64,000 bases of DNA from Acinetobacter sp. NIPH 298 (GTDB lineage: Bacteria > Pseudomonadota > Gammaproteobacteria > Pseudomonadales > Moraxellaceae). The DNA lies in the NCBI RefSeq assembly GCF_000369505.1, contig NZ_KB850055.1:1240001-1304000 (forward strand). The letters run 5' to 3'. The translations under genes were made by a program, and so were the position numbers. The notes beneath the pieces are model-generated. The model worked only from the letters and a program-made list of their open reading frames with translations. It was not told the origin of the DNA and searched no databases. Of the stretch, positions 26,289 through 34,139 are shown piece by piece (within the stretch, counting starts at the first letter, position 1; every line of letters starts with the position of its first letter).

Positions 26289-27050
26289 CTAAGACAGATA
26301 GAAAAATGTAATCAGAAAACTGATCAAAACACCCATCTCTGATAACTCAATTGCCGCACCAATCGTATCACCAGTAATCCCACCAATTCTTTCAATGAAC
26401 TTAGCACGTAGATAAAACAGCAGCAGTAAAAAAATTGCTAAACAAATAATGCCAGACCACCCAAACACACAAAGAAATGACAATGTAATGACAAATACCA
26501 TCCATGCCGCCGTTTTTGGGATAAGATCAGCAATAGAACGTCCTAAACCTTGTTTTCGGACATAGCTTGTGGTTAGGAAAAGAAATAAAGCTGTACTTCG
26601 CCCAATTGCAGGAAGAATAATCAAAAGCGTAGATAATTGTTGTTCTAATAACACATAAATAGCGACAAATTTAAGCAAGCAAAGCATGATCAAACTTAAA
26701 ACACCAATAGGCCCGCATGCGGGATCTTTCATAATTTTAAGTGTACGTTCAGGATCACCGAAACCACCAACCCATGCATCTGCGGTATCTGCTAATCCAT
26801 CGAGATGTAATCCGCCAGTCAGCCAAATCCACAATACGAGGATAATACTTGCCAGCAATAAGGTTGGCAGTTTGAATAGCAATATTGAGCAGGCAAATAA
26901 AACTAAACCGATCAATAGTCCAATGAAAGGATAAAACAAAATGGCTTGTGCATTTTGCTGTGCGGTTGGCATCTTTTTTAATTGAATCGGTAAAACAGTT
27001 AAAAATTGCAAGGCAATCCAAAAAGGTGTCATGCTAGAAATCTCAGCCAA
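26289..27050 (-). CDS. cobS: Adenosylcobinamide-GDP ribazoletransferase
   Basis: A 253-residue polytopic membrane enzyme that joins alpha-ribazole (phosphate) to adenosylcobinamide-GDP in the last steps of cobalamin synthesis. The hallmark GGLHLDGLADTADAW (HLDGLADxxDA) and KDPACGPIGVLSL motifs are present, with about six hydrophobic segments and a C-terminal GGITGDTIGAAIELSE. The gene lies near cobC, cobT and cobU but is separated from them by a phosphatase gene and a terminator. Confidence 0.95.
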   Translation of the reverse strand: MAEISSMTPFWIALQFLTVLPIQLKKMPTAQQNAQAILFYPFIGLLIGLVLFACSILLFKLPTLLLASIILVLWIWLTGGLHLDGLADTADAWVGGFGDPERTLKIMKDPACGPIGVLSLIMLCLLKFVAIYVLLEQQLSTLLIILPAIGRSTALFLFLTTSYVRKQGLGRSIADLIPKTAAWMVFVITLSFLCVFGWSGIICLAIFLLLLFYLRAKFIERIGGITGDTIGAAIELSEMGVLISFLITFFYLS

Positions 27051-27077
27051 GCTATATCTTTTATTCGCCCATTATGA

Positions 27078-27112
27078 AGAAATAAAAATGGGAATAGCAA
27101 GCCTATTCCCAT
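27078..27112 (-). terminator. Terminator after histidine phosphatase gene
   Basis: On the minus strand ATGGGAATAG, a five-base loop and CTATTCCCAT are followed by TTTTTATTTC. It ends the phosphatase transcript 23 bases after its stop and lies just before cobS. Confidence 0.82.
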
Positions 27113-27134
27113 CCTAAGAAATTATGAAGTTAGA

Positions 27135-28721
27135 TTATTGAATTTGATAGCATTGCTTAAGTTTTAAATAATCATAATAAAAACTGTTTGCGCGATATCG
27201 AGCATAGTTACATGAAGGTTTGAACAAGGTTTCTTTTTCATTGTAGAGCATTTTGACTAAGGTACTTCCTTGAGCATTTTGATAAATATCCCACTGTAAA
27301 TTGGCCGCCATAGGCGATACCAATTCACCTCTCCATGCACTATTTGTATAGTTATAGGTTTGGCGTAATGGCAAAGTTTGCATCATGTTATGCAACTCAA
27401 AAGTCGTCGCAAGCGGAATAATGATTTCAGCATGCGCAAAGCGTAAAACTGCACGATGTGATTGTTGTTTATCTACGACTGCATCGACCTGCTTAAACAG
27501 ATCTTGTTTCAATCCCTTAGCAATCGCACTGGTGACTTGATTCGACTCGCTAAAGCTGGGACCTTTTTCATAGAAATCATTGGCATCATTAAATTCTGCA
27601 TAGAACTTTGCTGCATCTTCAGGAATATATTTATCAAAATCGACACCTTTGAGTTCACTCTGCATACCTCCCATGATTGAATAAAGCTCATATAAATAAG
27701 CGGCTGCATCCACAGCACTAGTAATGCTATTTTTACCCTTGCCTTTTTCAGTAATGGTTTCCCCATTCGGTGCGACTACGCTATATGAACCATTATTGCT
27801 AAAAGTATAAGCCTCACTCGTCCCTAGTTTTTGAATAAACTCAGCTTTGAAAATTGGCCTAAGCACTTGCATTGCAACCGTTTCAGCACGTGTTTCACCT
27901 GTCAGTTCTTTCAGCTTTTGAGCTAAATCCTGATCTTCTTCGGCAAATTTCTGGTAAGCCTGACTCGCATCATAAACGGCTTTTTCTTGCTCAGATAAAG
28001 ATTGAGCCAAATCTTGATCTGCCGTTAACTTATGGAAATAAAGTTTGAAGCGATCTACGCCACCATCATCAACTGTTGGCACACTTTCACTGGCTAGGCT
28101 AGTATATGAAATTGGTGTAATTTTATCTTTAAGCTTTTGGTTTTGTTTAATAAGTTCATCAGTAAAAAACTTAGCGCTATCCACGGCACGGTCTACACCC
28201 GAACTTTGCACTAAAATAGATGACGGTTGGCTTTCTGCTGCTTTAAATAAATTTGGTAGGCGTTGCAATAATCGATCTGCAATTCCTCTATGCTCTAAAA
28301 TCCCCGTCAAACTTTCATTGCCGTAACCAAACTGGCGAATACCCTCGACACCATAGCCTAACAGAATATTTGCTTTCATCATGCTTTCTAGATCTGCACC
28401 GAGTTTTTCACCTAACGGGGTCAGCGCATTTTCAGCCTTTGCCTGTTTCCATAGATTATAAAGTGCTAAATCATATTTGATACTTGATAAGCCTCGAGAA
28501 CCATGACGTGCAACTAATTCAGTAAAAACAGATTCGAAGCCTTGTGGAATTGGCTCATATTTTTTTAGATCTTGTAAGGGCTGATAAGGTGTTTTAGTTT
28601 GATAATATTTTGATGGTGTACTATTTTCAGGCTTTGTCTGTGGTTGCTGATGATCATCATTGTTGCAAGCGACCAACAATATACTTGCGCATAACACACT
28701 GCTTTTAAATAATATATTCAT
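27135..28721 (-). CDS. Histidine-type phosphatase lipoprotein (MINPP/phytase-like)
   Basis: The frame opens at 28877, but ATG 28721 starts a classical lipoprotein signal MNILFKSSVLCASILLVAC with an LVAC lipobox, giving 528 residues. The catalytic motif is VARHGSRGL (RHGxR). The distal proton-donor motif reads FAHAEII, an HAE triplet as in multiple inositol polyphosphate phosphatases rather than the HD of acid phosphatases. It is probably a periplasmic, membrane-anchored phosphomonoesterase. It sits between cobC and cobS, where it could dephosphorylate corrinoid or nucleotide precursors, but it may simply scavenge phosphate. Confidence 0.82.
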   Translation of the reverse strand: MNILFKSSVLCASILLVACNNDDHQQPQTKPENSTPSKYYQTKTPYQPLQDLKKYEPIPQGFESVFTELVARHGSRGLSSIKYDLALYNLWKQAKAENALTPLGEKLGADLESMMKANILLGYGVEGIRQFGYGNESLTGILEHRGIADRLLQRLPNLFKAAESQPSSILVQSSGVDRAVDSAKFFTDELIKQNQKLKDKITPISYTSLASESVPTVDDGGVDRFKLYFHKLTADQDLAQSLSEQEKAVYDASQAYQKFAEEDQDLAQKLKELTGETRAETVAMQVLRPIFKAEFIQKLGTSEAYTFSNNGSYSVVAPNGETITEKGKGKNSITSAVDAAAYLYELYSIMGGMQSELKGVDFDKYIPEDAAKFYAEFNDANDFYEKGPSFSESNQVTSAIAKGLKQDLFKQVDAVVDKQQSHRAVLRFAHAEIIIPLATTFELHNMMQTLPLRQTYNYTNSAWRGELVSPMAANLQWDIYQNAQGSTLVKMLYNEKETLFKPSCNYARYRANSFYYDYLKLKQCYQIQ

Positions 28722-28827
28722 AAATTTTTTGCTTATAGATAAAGAAGTGCCATGTATCATAGACAGGAGCAATGACAGTTCTATTACACCATTCAGTAAA
28801 AAATTTAAATACAATCGTATTTCGAAG

Positions 28828-29445
28828 CTAAGAAATAAGTGGCTTTTCCATAAAACCAATCTCACTTTCAGCTTCAAGCAACTCTAATCGATACAGTTTT
28901 CCCAGTTCAGCAGGCATTTTTAACAATTCATTTAAATCATGTTGTCTTGCTAAACAGGTTAGTAACTTTATTACCCCTCCATGCGTAACAATCAGTGCTG
29001 TTTCCCAACGGTTTTCCTGCATTTGCTGATGAATTTGTTTAAAACCAACTAAAATTCGTTGTTGGAATCGAGCTAAAGACTCGCCATTTGGTGCTTGATA
29101 TTGAGTTGGGAATTGCCAAAAATTTGCCAGTAACTCAGGAGTAGTTTCATAAATCGTTTGAGTTGAAATACCCTCCCAATCACCAAAATACATTTCTTTG
29201 ATATTTTCATTAATTAATAGCGGGCGTTGTAATTGATTTGCCAAATTTTCAGCAAAAAAACGACAACGTTGTAGAGGGGAACTAATGATGACATCCCAAT
29301 GCTGCTGAGCGTCAAGATGGCATTGAACGGTTGTTTGCATTTGCAACCAACCTTTCTCTGTCAATTCATCGTCTAGGTGTCCACGTAAAATATGGCTTTG
29401 CGTTGTTTCACCATGACGCAATAGATCAATCAGCAACTTTATCAC
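28828..29445 (-). CDS. cobC: Alpha-ribazole phosphatase / histidine phosphatase
   Basis: A 205-residue phosphoglycerate-mutase-type histidine phosphatase. DLLRHGETTQ near the N-terminus carries the catalytic His, with EMYFGDWEG and ALIVTHGGVIKLL completing the active site. It should remove the phosphate from alpha-ribazole 5'-phosphate or from adenosylcobalamin 5'-phosphate. Its start overlaps the end of cobT by 20 bases, so the two are coupled, which supports the CobC name over a generic phosphatase. Confidence 0.9.
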   Translation of the reverse strand: MIKLLIDLLRHGETTQSHILRGHLDDELTEKGWLQMQTTVQCHLDAQQHWDVIISSPLQRCRFFAENLANQLQRPLLINENIKEMYFGDWEGISTQTIYETTPELLANFWQFPTQYQAPNGESLARFQQRILVGFKQIHQQMQENRWETALIVTHGGVIKLLTCLARQHDLNELLKMPAELGKLYRLELLEAESEIGFMEKPLIS

Positions 29446-30508
29446 CTATCACAGCAGCTTCTGCAAAAGTTGCCATTTGATTATGAAGCGCACAAGCCAG
29501 TTGTATCACCGACAATGCTGCACCTGCACCACTGCCTTCGCCTAATCGTAGATTCATTTTGAGAATGGGCTCAGCATTGAGTTCTTTTAATATTCTTTGA
29601 TGGCCATACTCAGCGGATTGATGTCCGAATAACATCCACGCTCGTACTTTAGGTTGAATACGAACCGCACATAAAGCAGCTACAGAACTGATAAAGCCAT
29701 CCACCACGATTGGTAAACCAAGCTGTGCGCAACGTAAATAAGCGCCTGTCATCGCAGCAATTTCAAGTCCACCCACTGTAGCCAAGATTTTTTGGACATC
29801 ATCAGCGACATCCGCCTTGTGTAATTTTACGGCTTGATCAATGACGTCAATCTTATGTAGCAATTGTTGATTGGTGATACCTGTACCTACCCCCGTCAAT
29901 TGTTGGGCACTTTCATTTAATAACAAACATGCCAACGCAGAGGCTGAACAAGTGTTGCCAATTCCCATTTCCCCCGCAATAAAAATATCTGCGGCTTTTG
30001 ATTTGGCTAAATCAACACTCTTTTTACCTAAGCTGAGCGCAGCTAAGCATTCTGATGCAGTCATCGCCGCTTGGTGTGCAAAGTTTGCTGTGCCAGCACG
30101 AATACAATGACGCTCGACACCGACATAATCGTAAACTTCACCAACAGTTCCGCAATCGATCACTTGCAAGTGTGCTTGATGATATTGGGCGATTACGCTA
30201 ATCGCAGCGCCACCAGAAGCAAAATTTTGTAGCATTTGGCGTGTCACCGCTTGAGGATAGGCAGAAATATTTTCTGCAACCACACCATGATCCCCTGCAA
30301 AAACACTAATCCAAGGTGTTTTAATTTGCGGGTATACTGTTGCTTGCAATCCAGCTAAGGTAATCGCAATCTGTTCAAGATCGCCAAGCGCACCTGTGGG
30401 CTTGGTTAACTGCAATTGACGTTGTTCAGCTTGCAATTTTGCATTCATATCGGGCTGTTTAACAGGTTCCAACCACCATTGAACAGATTCTGTCATTCTA
30501 TTTCTCAT
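29426..30508 (-). CDS. cobT: Nicotinate-nucleotide-dimethylbenzimidazole phosphoribosyltransferase
   Basis: A 360-residue CobT that activates the lower ligand (usually 5,6-dimethylbenzimidazole) to alpha-ribazole 5'-phosphate. Seen are KPTGALGDLE-type LTKPTGALGDLEQIA near the start, FAGDHGV, MLQNFASGGAAIS, GEMGIGNTCSASAL, and the catalytic-glutamate region LRLGEGSGAGAAL near the C-terminus. Length matches the family. It overlaps cobU by 11 bases and cobC by 20. I see no bluB gene here, so the lower ligand is probably taken up or made elsewhere. Confidence 0.96.
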   Translation of the reverse strand: MRNRMTESVQWWLEPVKQPDMNAKLQAEQRQLQLTKPTGALGDLEQIAITLAGLQATVYPQIKTPWISVFAGDHGVVAENISAYPQAVTRQMLQNFASGGAAISVIAQYHQAHLQVIDCGTVGEVYDYVGVERHCIRAGTANFAHQAAMTASECLAALSLGKKSVDLAKSKAADIFIAGEMGIGNTCSASALACLLLNESAQQLTGVGTGITNQQLLHKIDVIDQAVKLHKADVADDVQKILATVGGLEIAAMTGAYLRCAQLGLPIVVDGFISSVAALCAVRIQPKVRAWMLFGHQSAEYGHQRILKELNAEPILKMNLRLGEGSGAGAALSVIQLACALHNQMATFAEAAVIGDKVAD

Positions 30509-31016
30509 CTTTTAAAATCATTGGAAAGCCCGCCACACAAAACACAACTTTATGTGCTATTTGACCTAAAGCTTGATGTAAACGCCCTGCTTCATCGACA
30601 AAACGACGACTAATTTCACCCATCGGCACGACACCAAGCCCCGTTTCATTACTGACGAGAATGATTGTTGATTTTAATTTGGGTAATACATCTAAAAGTT
30701 TTGCGGTTTGTTGTTGCTGCAATTCAATATCATCGTGCAGCAATAAGTTCGTCAACCATAAAGTCAGACAATCAACCAAAATCAACTGATTTTCTTGATC
30801 CAATTGCAATAATTTATCAGCGAGAAAGATCGGTTCTTCACAAAGCTTCCACTCCGTTGGGCGTTGTTGCTGATGGTGCTCTATTCGCTGTTGCATTTCT
30901 TCATCAAGTGCTTGAGCTGTTGCCACATACACCACAGATAAGCCGCTTTCTCTAGCGACTTGCTCAGCTAAACGACTTTTACCTGAACGTGCGCCACCTA
31001 AAATCAGTTGCAACAT
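30498..31016 (-). CDS. cobU: Adenosylcobinamide kinase/guanylyltransferase
   Basis: A 172-residue bifunctional enzyme that phosphorylates adenosylcobinamide and then adds GMP. The P-loop GGARSGKS is at residues 7-14; VYVATAQALDEEMQQRIEHHQQQRP, with the guanylylated histidine region, and LVDCLTLWLTNLLL and VSNETGLGVVP are family motifs. It heads the cobU-cobT-cobC overlap chain and begins 2 bases after the 2H phosphoesterase gene stops. Together with cobS it completes nucleotide-loop assembly for cobinamide salvage. Confidence 0.95.
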   Translation of the reverse strand: MLQLILGGARSGKSRLAEQVARESGLSVVYVATAQALDEEMQQRIEHHQQQRPTEWKLCEEPIFLADKLLQLDQENQLILVDCLTLWLTNLLLHDDIELQQQQTAKLLDVLPKLKSTIILVSNETGLGVVPMGEISRRFVDEAGRLHQALGQIAHKVVFCVAGFPMILKDEK

Positions 31017-31018
31017 AT

Positions 31019-31615
31019 TTAATCCAGTCTAATTTGGTGATAAGGATAAAGTAATCCTTGTAAAATCTGAGCTTTATAATAGCCGAAAGTGAGTTGATTG
31101 ACCTGAATTTTAAATTTTCGTGGTGGCAGTTTTTGAACACGTTGCAGAACAAACTCACTTTCCCACGCTGCACGATAAAGTCCCAATGTGATGTGTGGAC
31201 AATATACTGGCGCGGCAATTTCAATTGAAGTTTGTGATAGTTGCTGACGGATTTTAGCTAAGACATTTTTTTTATCATAAATGTGCAGAAATAAAGCACT
31301 GCTAAAACTATCAATATGCATTACTTCGAGCTCAAAAGTATCGAGCTTTAATTTTTCAAGCTGTTCAATCTGCCGATTCAGTTTATAAACTTCAAAATCA
31401 TCATCAAACTTCGGTGAACTTTCTGTTAAGAAACCTGCAACAAATAAGGTGATATGGTATTGACGTTGATTCGAAGGAATCAGCAGATCTGAAAATGCTT
31501 GTTGTAATTGTTCTAGATATACAATCAGTTCAGGCTGATTTATTTCGATATACCACAAACCGTATTTGACCCGACCATGATGCCATTCTGGATAATCATG
31601 AATACCTGTTGCCAT
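31019..31615 (-). CDS. 2H phosphoesterase (2'-5' RNA ligase-like) protein
   Basis: ATG 31615 (MATGIHDYPEWHHGR) gives 198 residues; an in-frame GTG at 31642 would add nine, and neither has a clear ribosome binding site. Two H-x-T-x motifs, HITLFVAG in the first half and HITLGLY in the second, define the 2H phosphoesterase fold shared with 2'-5' RNA ligases and cyclic phosphodiesterases. Substrates range from 2',3'-cyclic RNA ends to ADP-ribose cyclic phosphate. It ends 2 bases before cobU begins, so it is probably co-transcribed with the cobalamin genes, an unusual pairing. Confidence 0.8.
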   Translation of the reverse strand: MATGIHDYPEWHHGRVKYGLWYIEINQPELIVYLEQLQQAFSDLLIPSNQRQYHITLFVAGFLTESSPKFDDDFEVYKLNRQIEQLEKLKLDTFELEVMHIDSFSSALFLHIYDKKNVLAKIRQQLSQTSIEIAAPVYCPHITLGLYRAAWESEFVLQRVQKLPPRKFKIQVNQLTFGYYKAQILQGLLYPYHQIRLD

Positions 31616-31719
31616 CAGTTTTGTAGATGCTTGCAATAACACAACTTATAGATCATTTTGAAGTTGTGTTATTCAAACATAAATTGCTTCATTCTTTAAA
31701 GCACTTTTGGTACTTTCAT

Positions 31720-33855
31720 TTAAACGCTTTCTAGCCGAGTGACCAAGAGATTTTGAACATCAAGTTGCATACCATCCTCTTTCAATTGGGACTGTATCCC
31801 ACGATAGAGTACATCTAGCAAGGCTTTACGCTGACTTTCAGAAATATCCAACTGCGCAATATTTTTTTGTAGATGCTGTACGATCACCATTTCATCTATA
31901 TCCAGAACTTTTAAAGCATATACATAACCATAAATCGCTCCTTTCAATAAATTTTGATAAGGAATGTGCTGATGAATATGTTGCTCGATACTACCCAAAA
32001 CGCGTTCATTAAGACTTAGCTTCCTTAAAGGATCTCCAGCCACGCGCTCACAAGGATCTTTGTAGGCCGATCGACATGAGTCCAAAAAGCTCTCTGCCAT
32101 ACGATCAAGTTCTTTGGCTTGATTTGGCACGACATTGCCTAGACCCAATTTAACCTCATCAACCAGTTGCTCAACAAAACACTGCATTCGTTGATCAGAC
32201 ATCGCGATACCGATGGTTTCCATGTCATTTAGACTTGCATACCACGCCAACATGGCATGACAACCATTCCACAACCGATTTTTAATCACTTGAATATCGG
32301 CAATCTGATCGACTAAAACCATTTGGCGCATTTTACTTAAGAGTGGACTTCGATTCTCAACATAAATGGGCATATCTGCTTCACTGTTGAATAAAATGAG
32401 ATCCATATTTTGTGTGCATTGACCTGCTTGAAATTGCTCTCGTAGCTCCTCCAAGCATCGTGTCATTTGTTGCTCGTGTTTTTCACTCAACGTAGTTTCA
32501 TCTGAAAGCTCAATAGCATCTGCATTCAAGTTAGCTTGGCTTTGTATATATAAACGATGCTTAATGTTGAGTTGGCGGTATAGGGTTTGGTCGGTCAGTT
32601 TTGAAACCATTCGATTCACGACGGTATCGCAAAAATAGTGTTCACTTAGAATGTGTTCAGCGATATCTTCATCAGTTATTTCAAGTAAAGCATCACGAAT
32701 ATATTTGAGTACGAGATACTTTGCACAGACTTTATTGAGAATGATTAAAAATGTAATGGGTTCATTATTTTGCTGTATATCTTGCGACATAAACCGTGCA
32801 AGTAAGCCTTTCGCAATCACTCGCGCTTCAGATTCAATCGCATTTTCAGGGATACACAATGCAATCAGGCTCGACTGCATATACATTTCAAGCATTTGCT
32901 GTTCATTGTTGGCATCAATGGCGGTTAGATTGTCAATTCGCTCATCATAAGAGGATTGACCATATCGAATGCTATACCCAGCAAATGTATTCACAGACTC
33001 GAGATACAAACGATTTCTGGTCGAAGCCAAAATTCGTTTAGGTCGGGTAAAACCATCCCAGTGCGACAGAACTTGAGCGATATATCCGCCACCTATCGCT
33101 CCAAACCCATGAATACCAACTGTCAACTGATTGAGGCTTTGCGGAAAAGCTTCTTGTAAAATCGGCATCCCCATTTCAGGAATATATTGATCCAAAGCAT
33201 TTAGACACGCATACATATCCTGATAATAGAAATTTGCCTTTGAAAGCATATCATCGTTTGGTTCTTTGATATCTTTAAGCAGAATAGTGATACCACTAGC
33301 ATCAAATGCAGAGCGAATACCATTTTCTGAATCTTCAAACATTAAACATGTCGATGTATCTAAATTTAACTGTTCCGCAGCTTTCAAGAAAATTTCGGGA
33401 TGTGGCTTGCCTTTTTCAACTTCATCACCACAAACCAATACATCAAAAAACTTATACACGTTGGCATTAATTAAATATTCTTCGGCGATTGCCCGACGGC
33501 TTGAAGTCGCAACAGCCATCCTTAAACCAGACTTTCTTAAACGTTCTAGAACTTGAACCAATCCCTTTTTAATCGGTACACCGAGATGTCGGACAGACTC
33601 TAATTCTAATTCATCCGCACGCTTTCGAATAGCTTGATAAGGAATATCCTCACCATAAAATTTTTGAGCAAGTTGCTCAGCCGTTGTTGCACTCAAACCT
33701 AAACAGTTCATGAGATAATCATCTGAAAATTCCTGTCCGATGAGTTCTTGAGATGCCTGTTTCAATGTTTGAAACCGTAACCGCTCAGTATCAAACATTG
33801 TTCCATCCATATCAAAAATTGCCCCATGAACAGGATAATCATGAAAAATCAGCAT
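31720..33855 (-). CDS. mtlD: Bifunctional mannitol-1-phosphate dehydrogenase/phosphatase
   Basis: The frame opens at 33975, but ATG 33855 has a perfect AGGAGT ribosome binding site and gives 711 residues. The N-terminal HAD phosphatase domain shows FDMDGT (catalytic Asp15 and Asp17), TSSRR, and KGKPHPEIFLKAAEQL / MFEDSENGI. After about residue 230 a mannitol-dehydrogenase-type domain begins with GIHGFGAIGGGY (Rossmann, about 248-257). This fusion matches the Acinetobacter baylyi enzyme that makes mannitol from fructose 6-phosphate as a compatible solute under salt stress. No mannitol PTS gene is nearby, in line with synthesis rather than uptake. Confidence 0.92.
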   Translation of the reverse strand: MLIFHDYPVHGAIFDMDGTMFDTERLRFQTLKQASQELIGQEFSDDYLMNCLGLSATTAEQLAQKFYGEDIPYQAIRKRADELELESVRHLGVPIKKGLVQVLERLRKSGLRMAVATSSRRAIAEEYLINANVYKFFDVLVCGDEVEKGKPHPEIFLKAAEQLNLDTSTCLMFEDSENGIRSAFDASGITILLKDIKEPNDDMLSKANFYYQDMYACLNALDQYIPEMGMPILQEAFPQSLNQLTVGIHGFGAIGGGYIAQVLSHWDGFTRPKRILASTRNRLYLESVNTFAGYSIRYGQSSYDERIDNLTAIDANNEQQMLEMYMQSSLIALCIPENAIESEARVIAKGLLARFMSQDIQQNNEPITFLIILNKVCAKYLVLKYIRDALLEITDEDIAEHILSEHYFCDTVVNRMVSKLTDQTLYRQLNIKHRLYIQSQANLNADAIELSDETTLSEKHEQQMTRCLEELREQFQAGQCTQNMDLILFNSEADMPIYVENRSPLLSKMRQMVLVDQIADIQVIKNRLWNGCHAMLAWYASLNDMETIGIAMSDQRMQCFVEQLVDEVKLGLGNVVPNQAKELDRMAESFLDSCRSAYKDPCERVAGDPLRKLSLNERVLGSIEQHIHQHIPYQNLLKGAIYGYVYALKVLDIDEMVIVQHLQKNIAQLDISESQRKALLDVLYRGIQSQLKEDGMQLDVQNLLVTRLESV

Positions 33856-34087
33856 TTTGACTCCTAAAATATTTATTACGCTATCTAGAGTAACCAATAA
33901 AGATGTCAATAATTCAGACTGTAAATAAATGAAATGAAATTGATTAAATATTAACCAATAATATACTTTTCTCATCTTATTTTGTTAGAACAAAGCAAAA
34001 TACTTGCTCTATTAGAAAAAATATGATCGTTTATTGAGCGAATGATAGGTTCATTCGTCTTACTTTAAAGCTTAAAGAGCTGCTACT

Positions 34088-34124
34088 AAAAAAAAGAAAT
34101 ACCTGTAATAAATACAGATATTCC
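34088..34124 (-). terminator. Terminator after second siderophore receptor gene
   Basis: On the minus strand GGAATATCTGT and ACAGGTATTTC pair (with mismatches) across a short loop and are followed by eight Ts. It lies 16 bases beyond the stop at 34140 and closes the siderophore locus. Confidence 0.75.
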
Positions 34125-34139
34125 TTCGATCAGCTTAAA

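Noticed and set aside
28722..28877. Longer N-terminus for the histidine phosphatase
   Set aside because: It would bury the lipoprotein signal peptide; ATG 28721 gives a classical lipobox. It also overlaps cobC.
31638..31670. Inverted repeat AACACAACTT/AAGTTGTGTT as an mtlD terminator
   Set aside because: The stem is AT-rich and no T-run follows on the minus strand, so I did not list it as a terminator.
31017..31720. Cobalamin riboswitch upstream of cobU
   Set aside because: cobU starts 2 bases after the preceding gene, and I saw no B12-box-like sequence upstream of that gene or of cobS.
33856..33975. Longer N-terminus for MtlD
   Set aside because: The 40 extra residues do not fit the HAD domain start, and a perfect AGGAGT site lies before ATG 33855.
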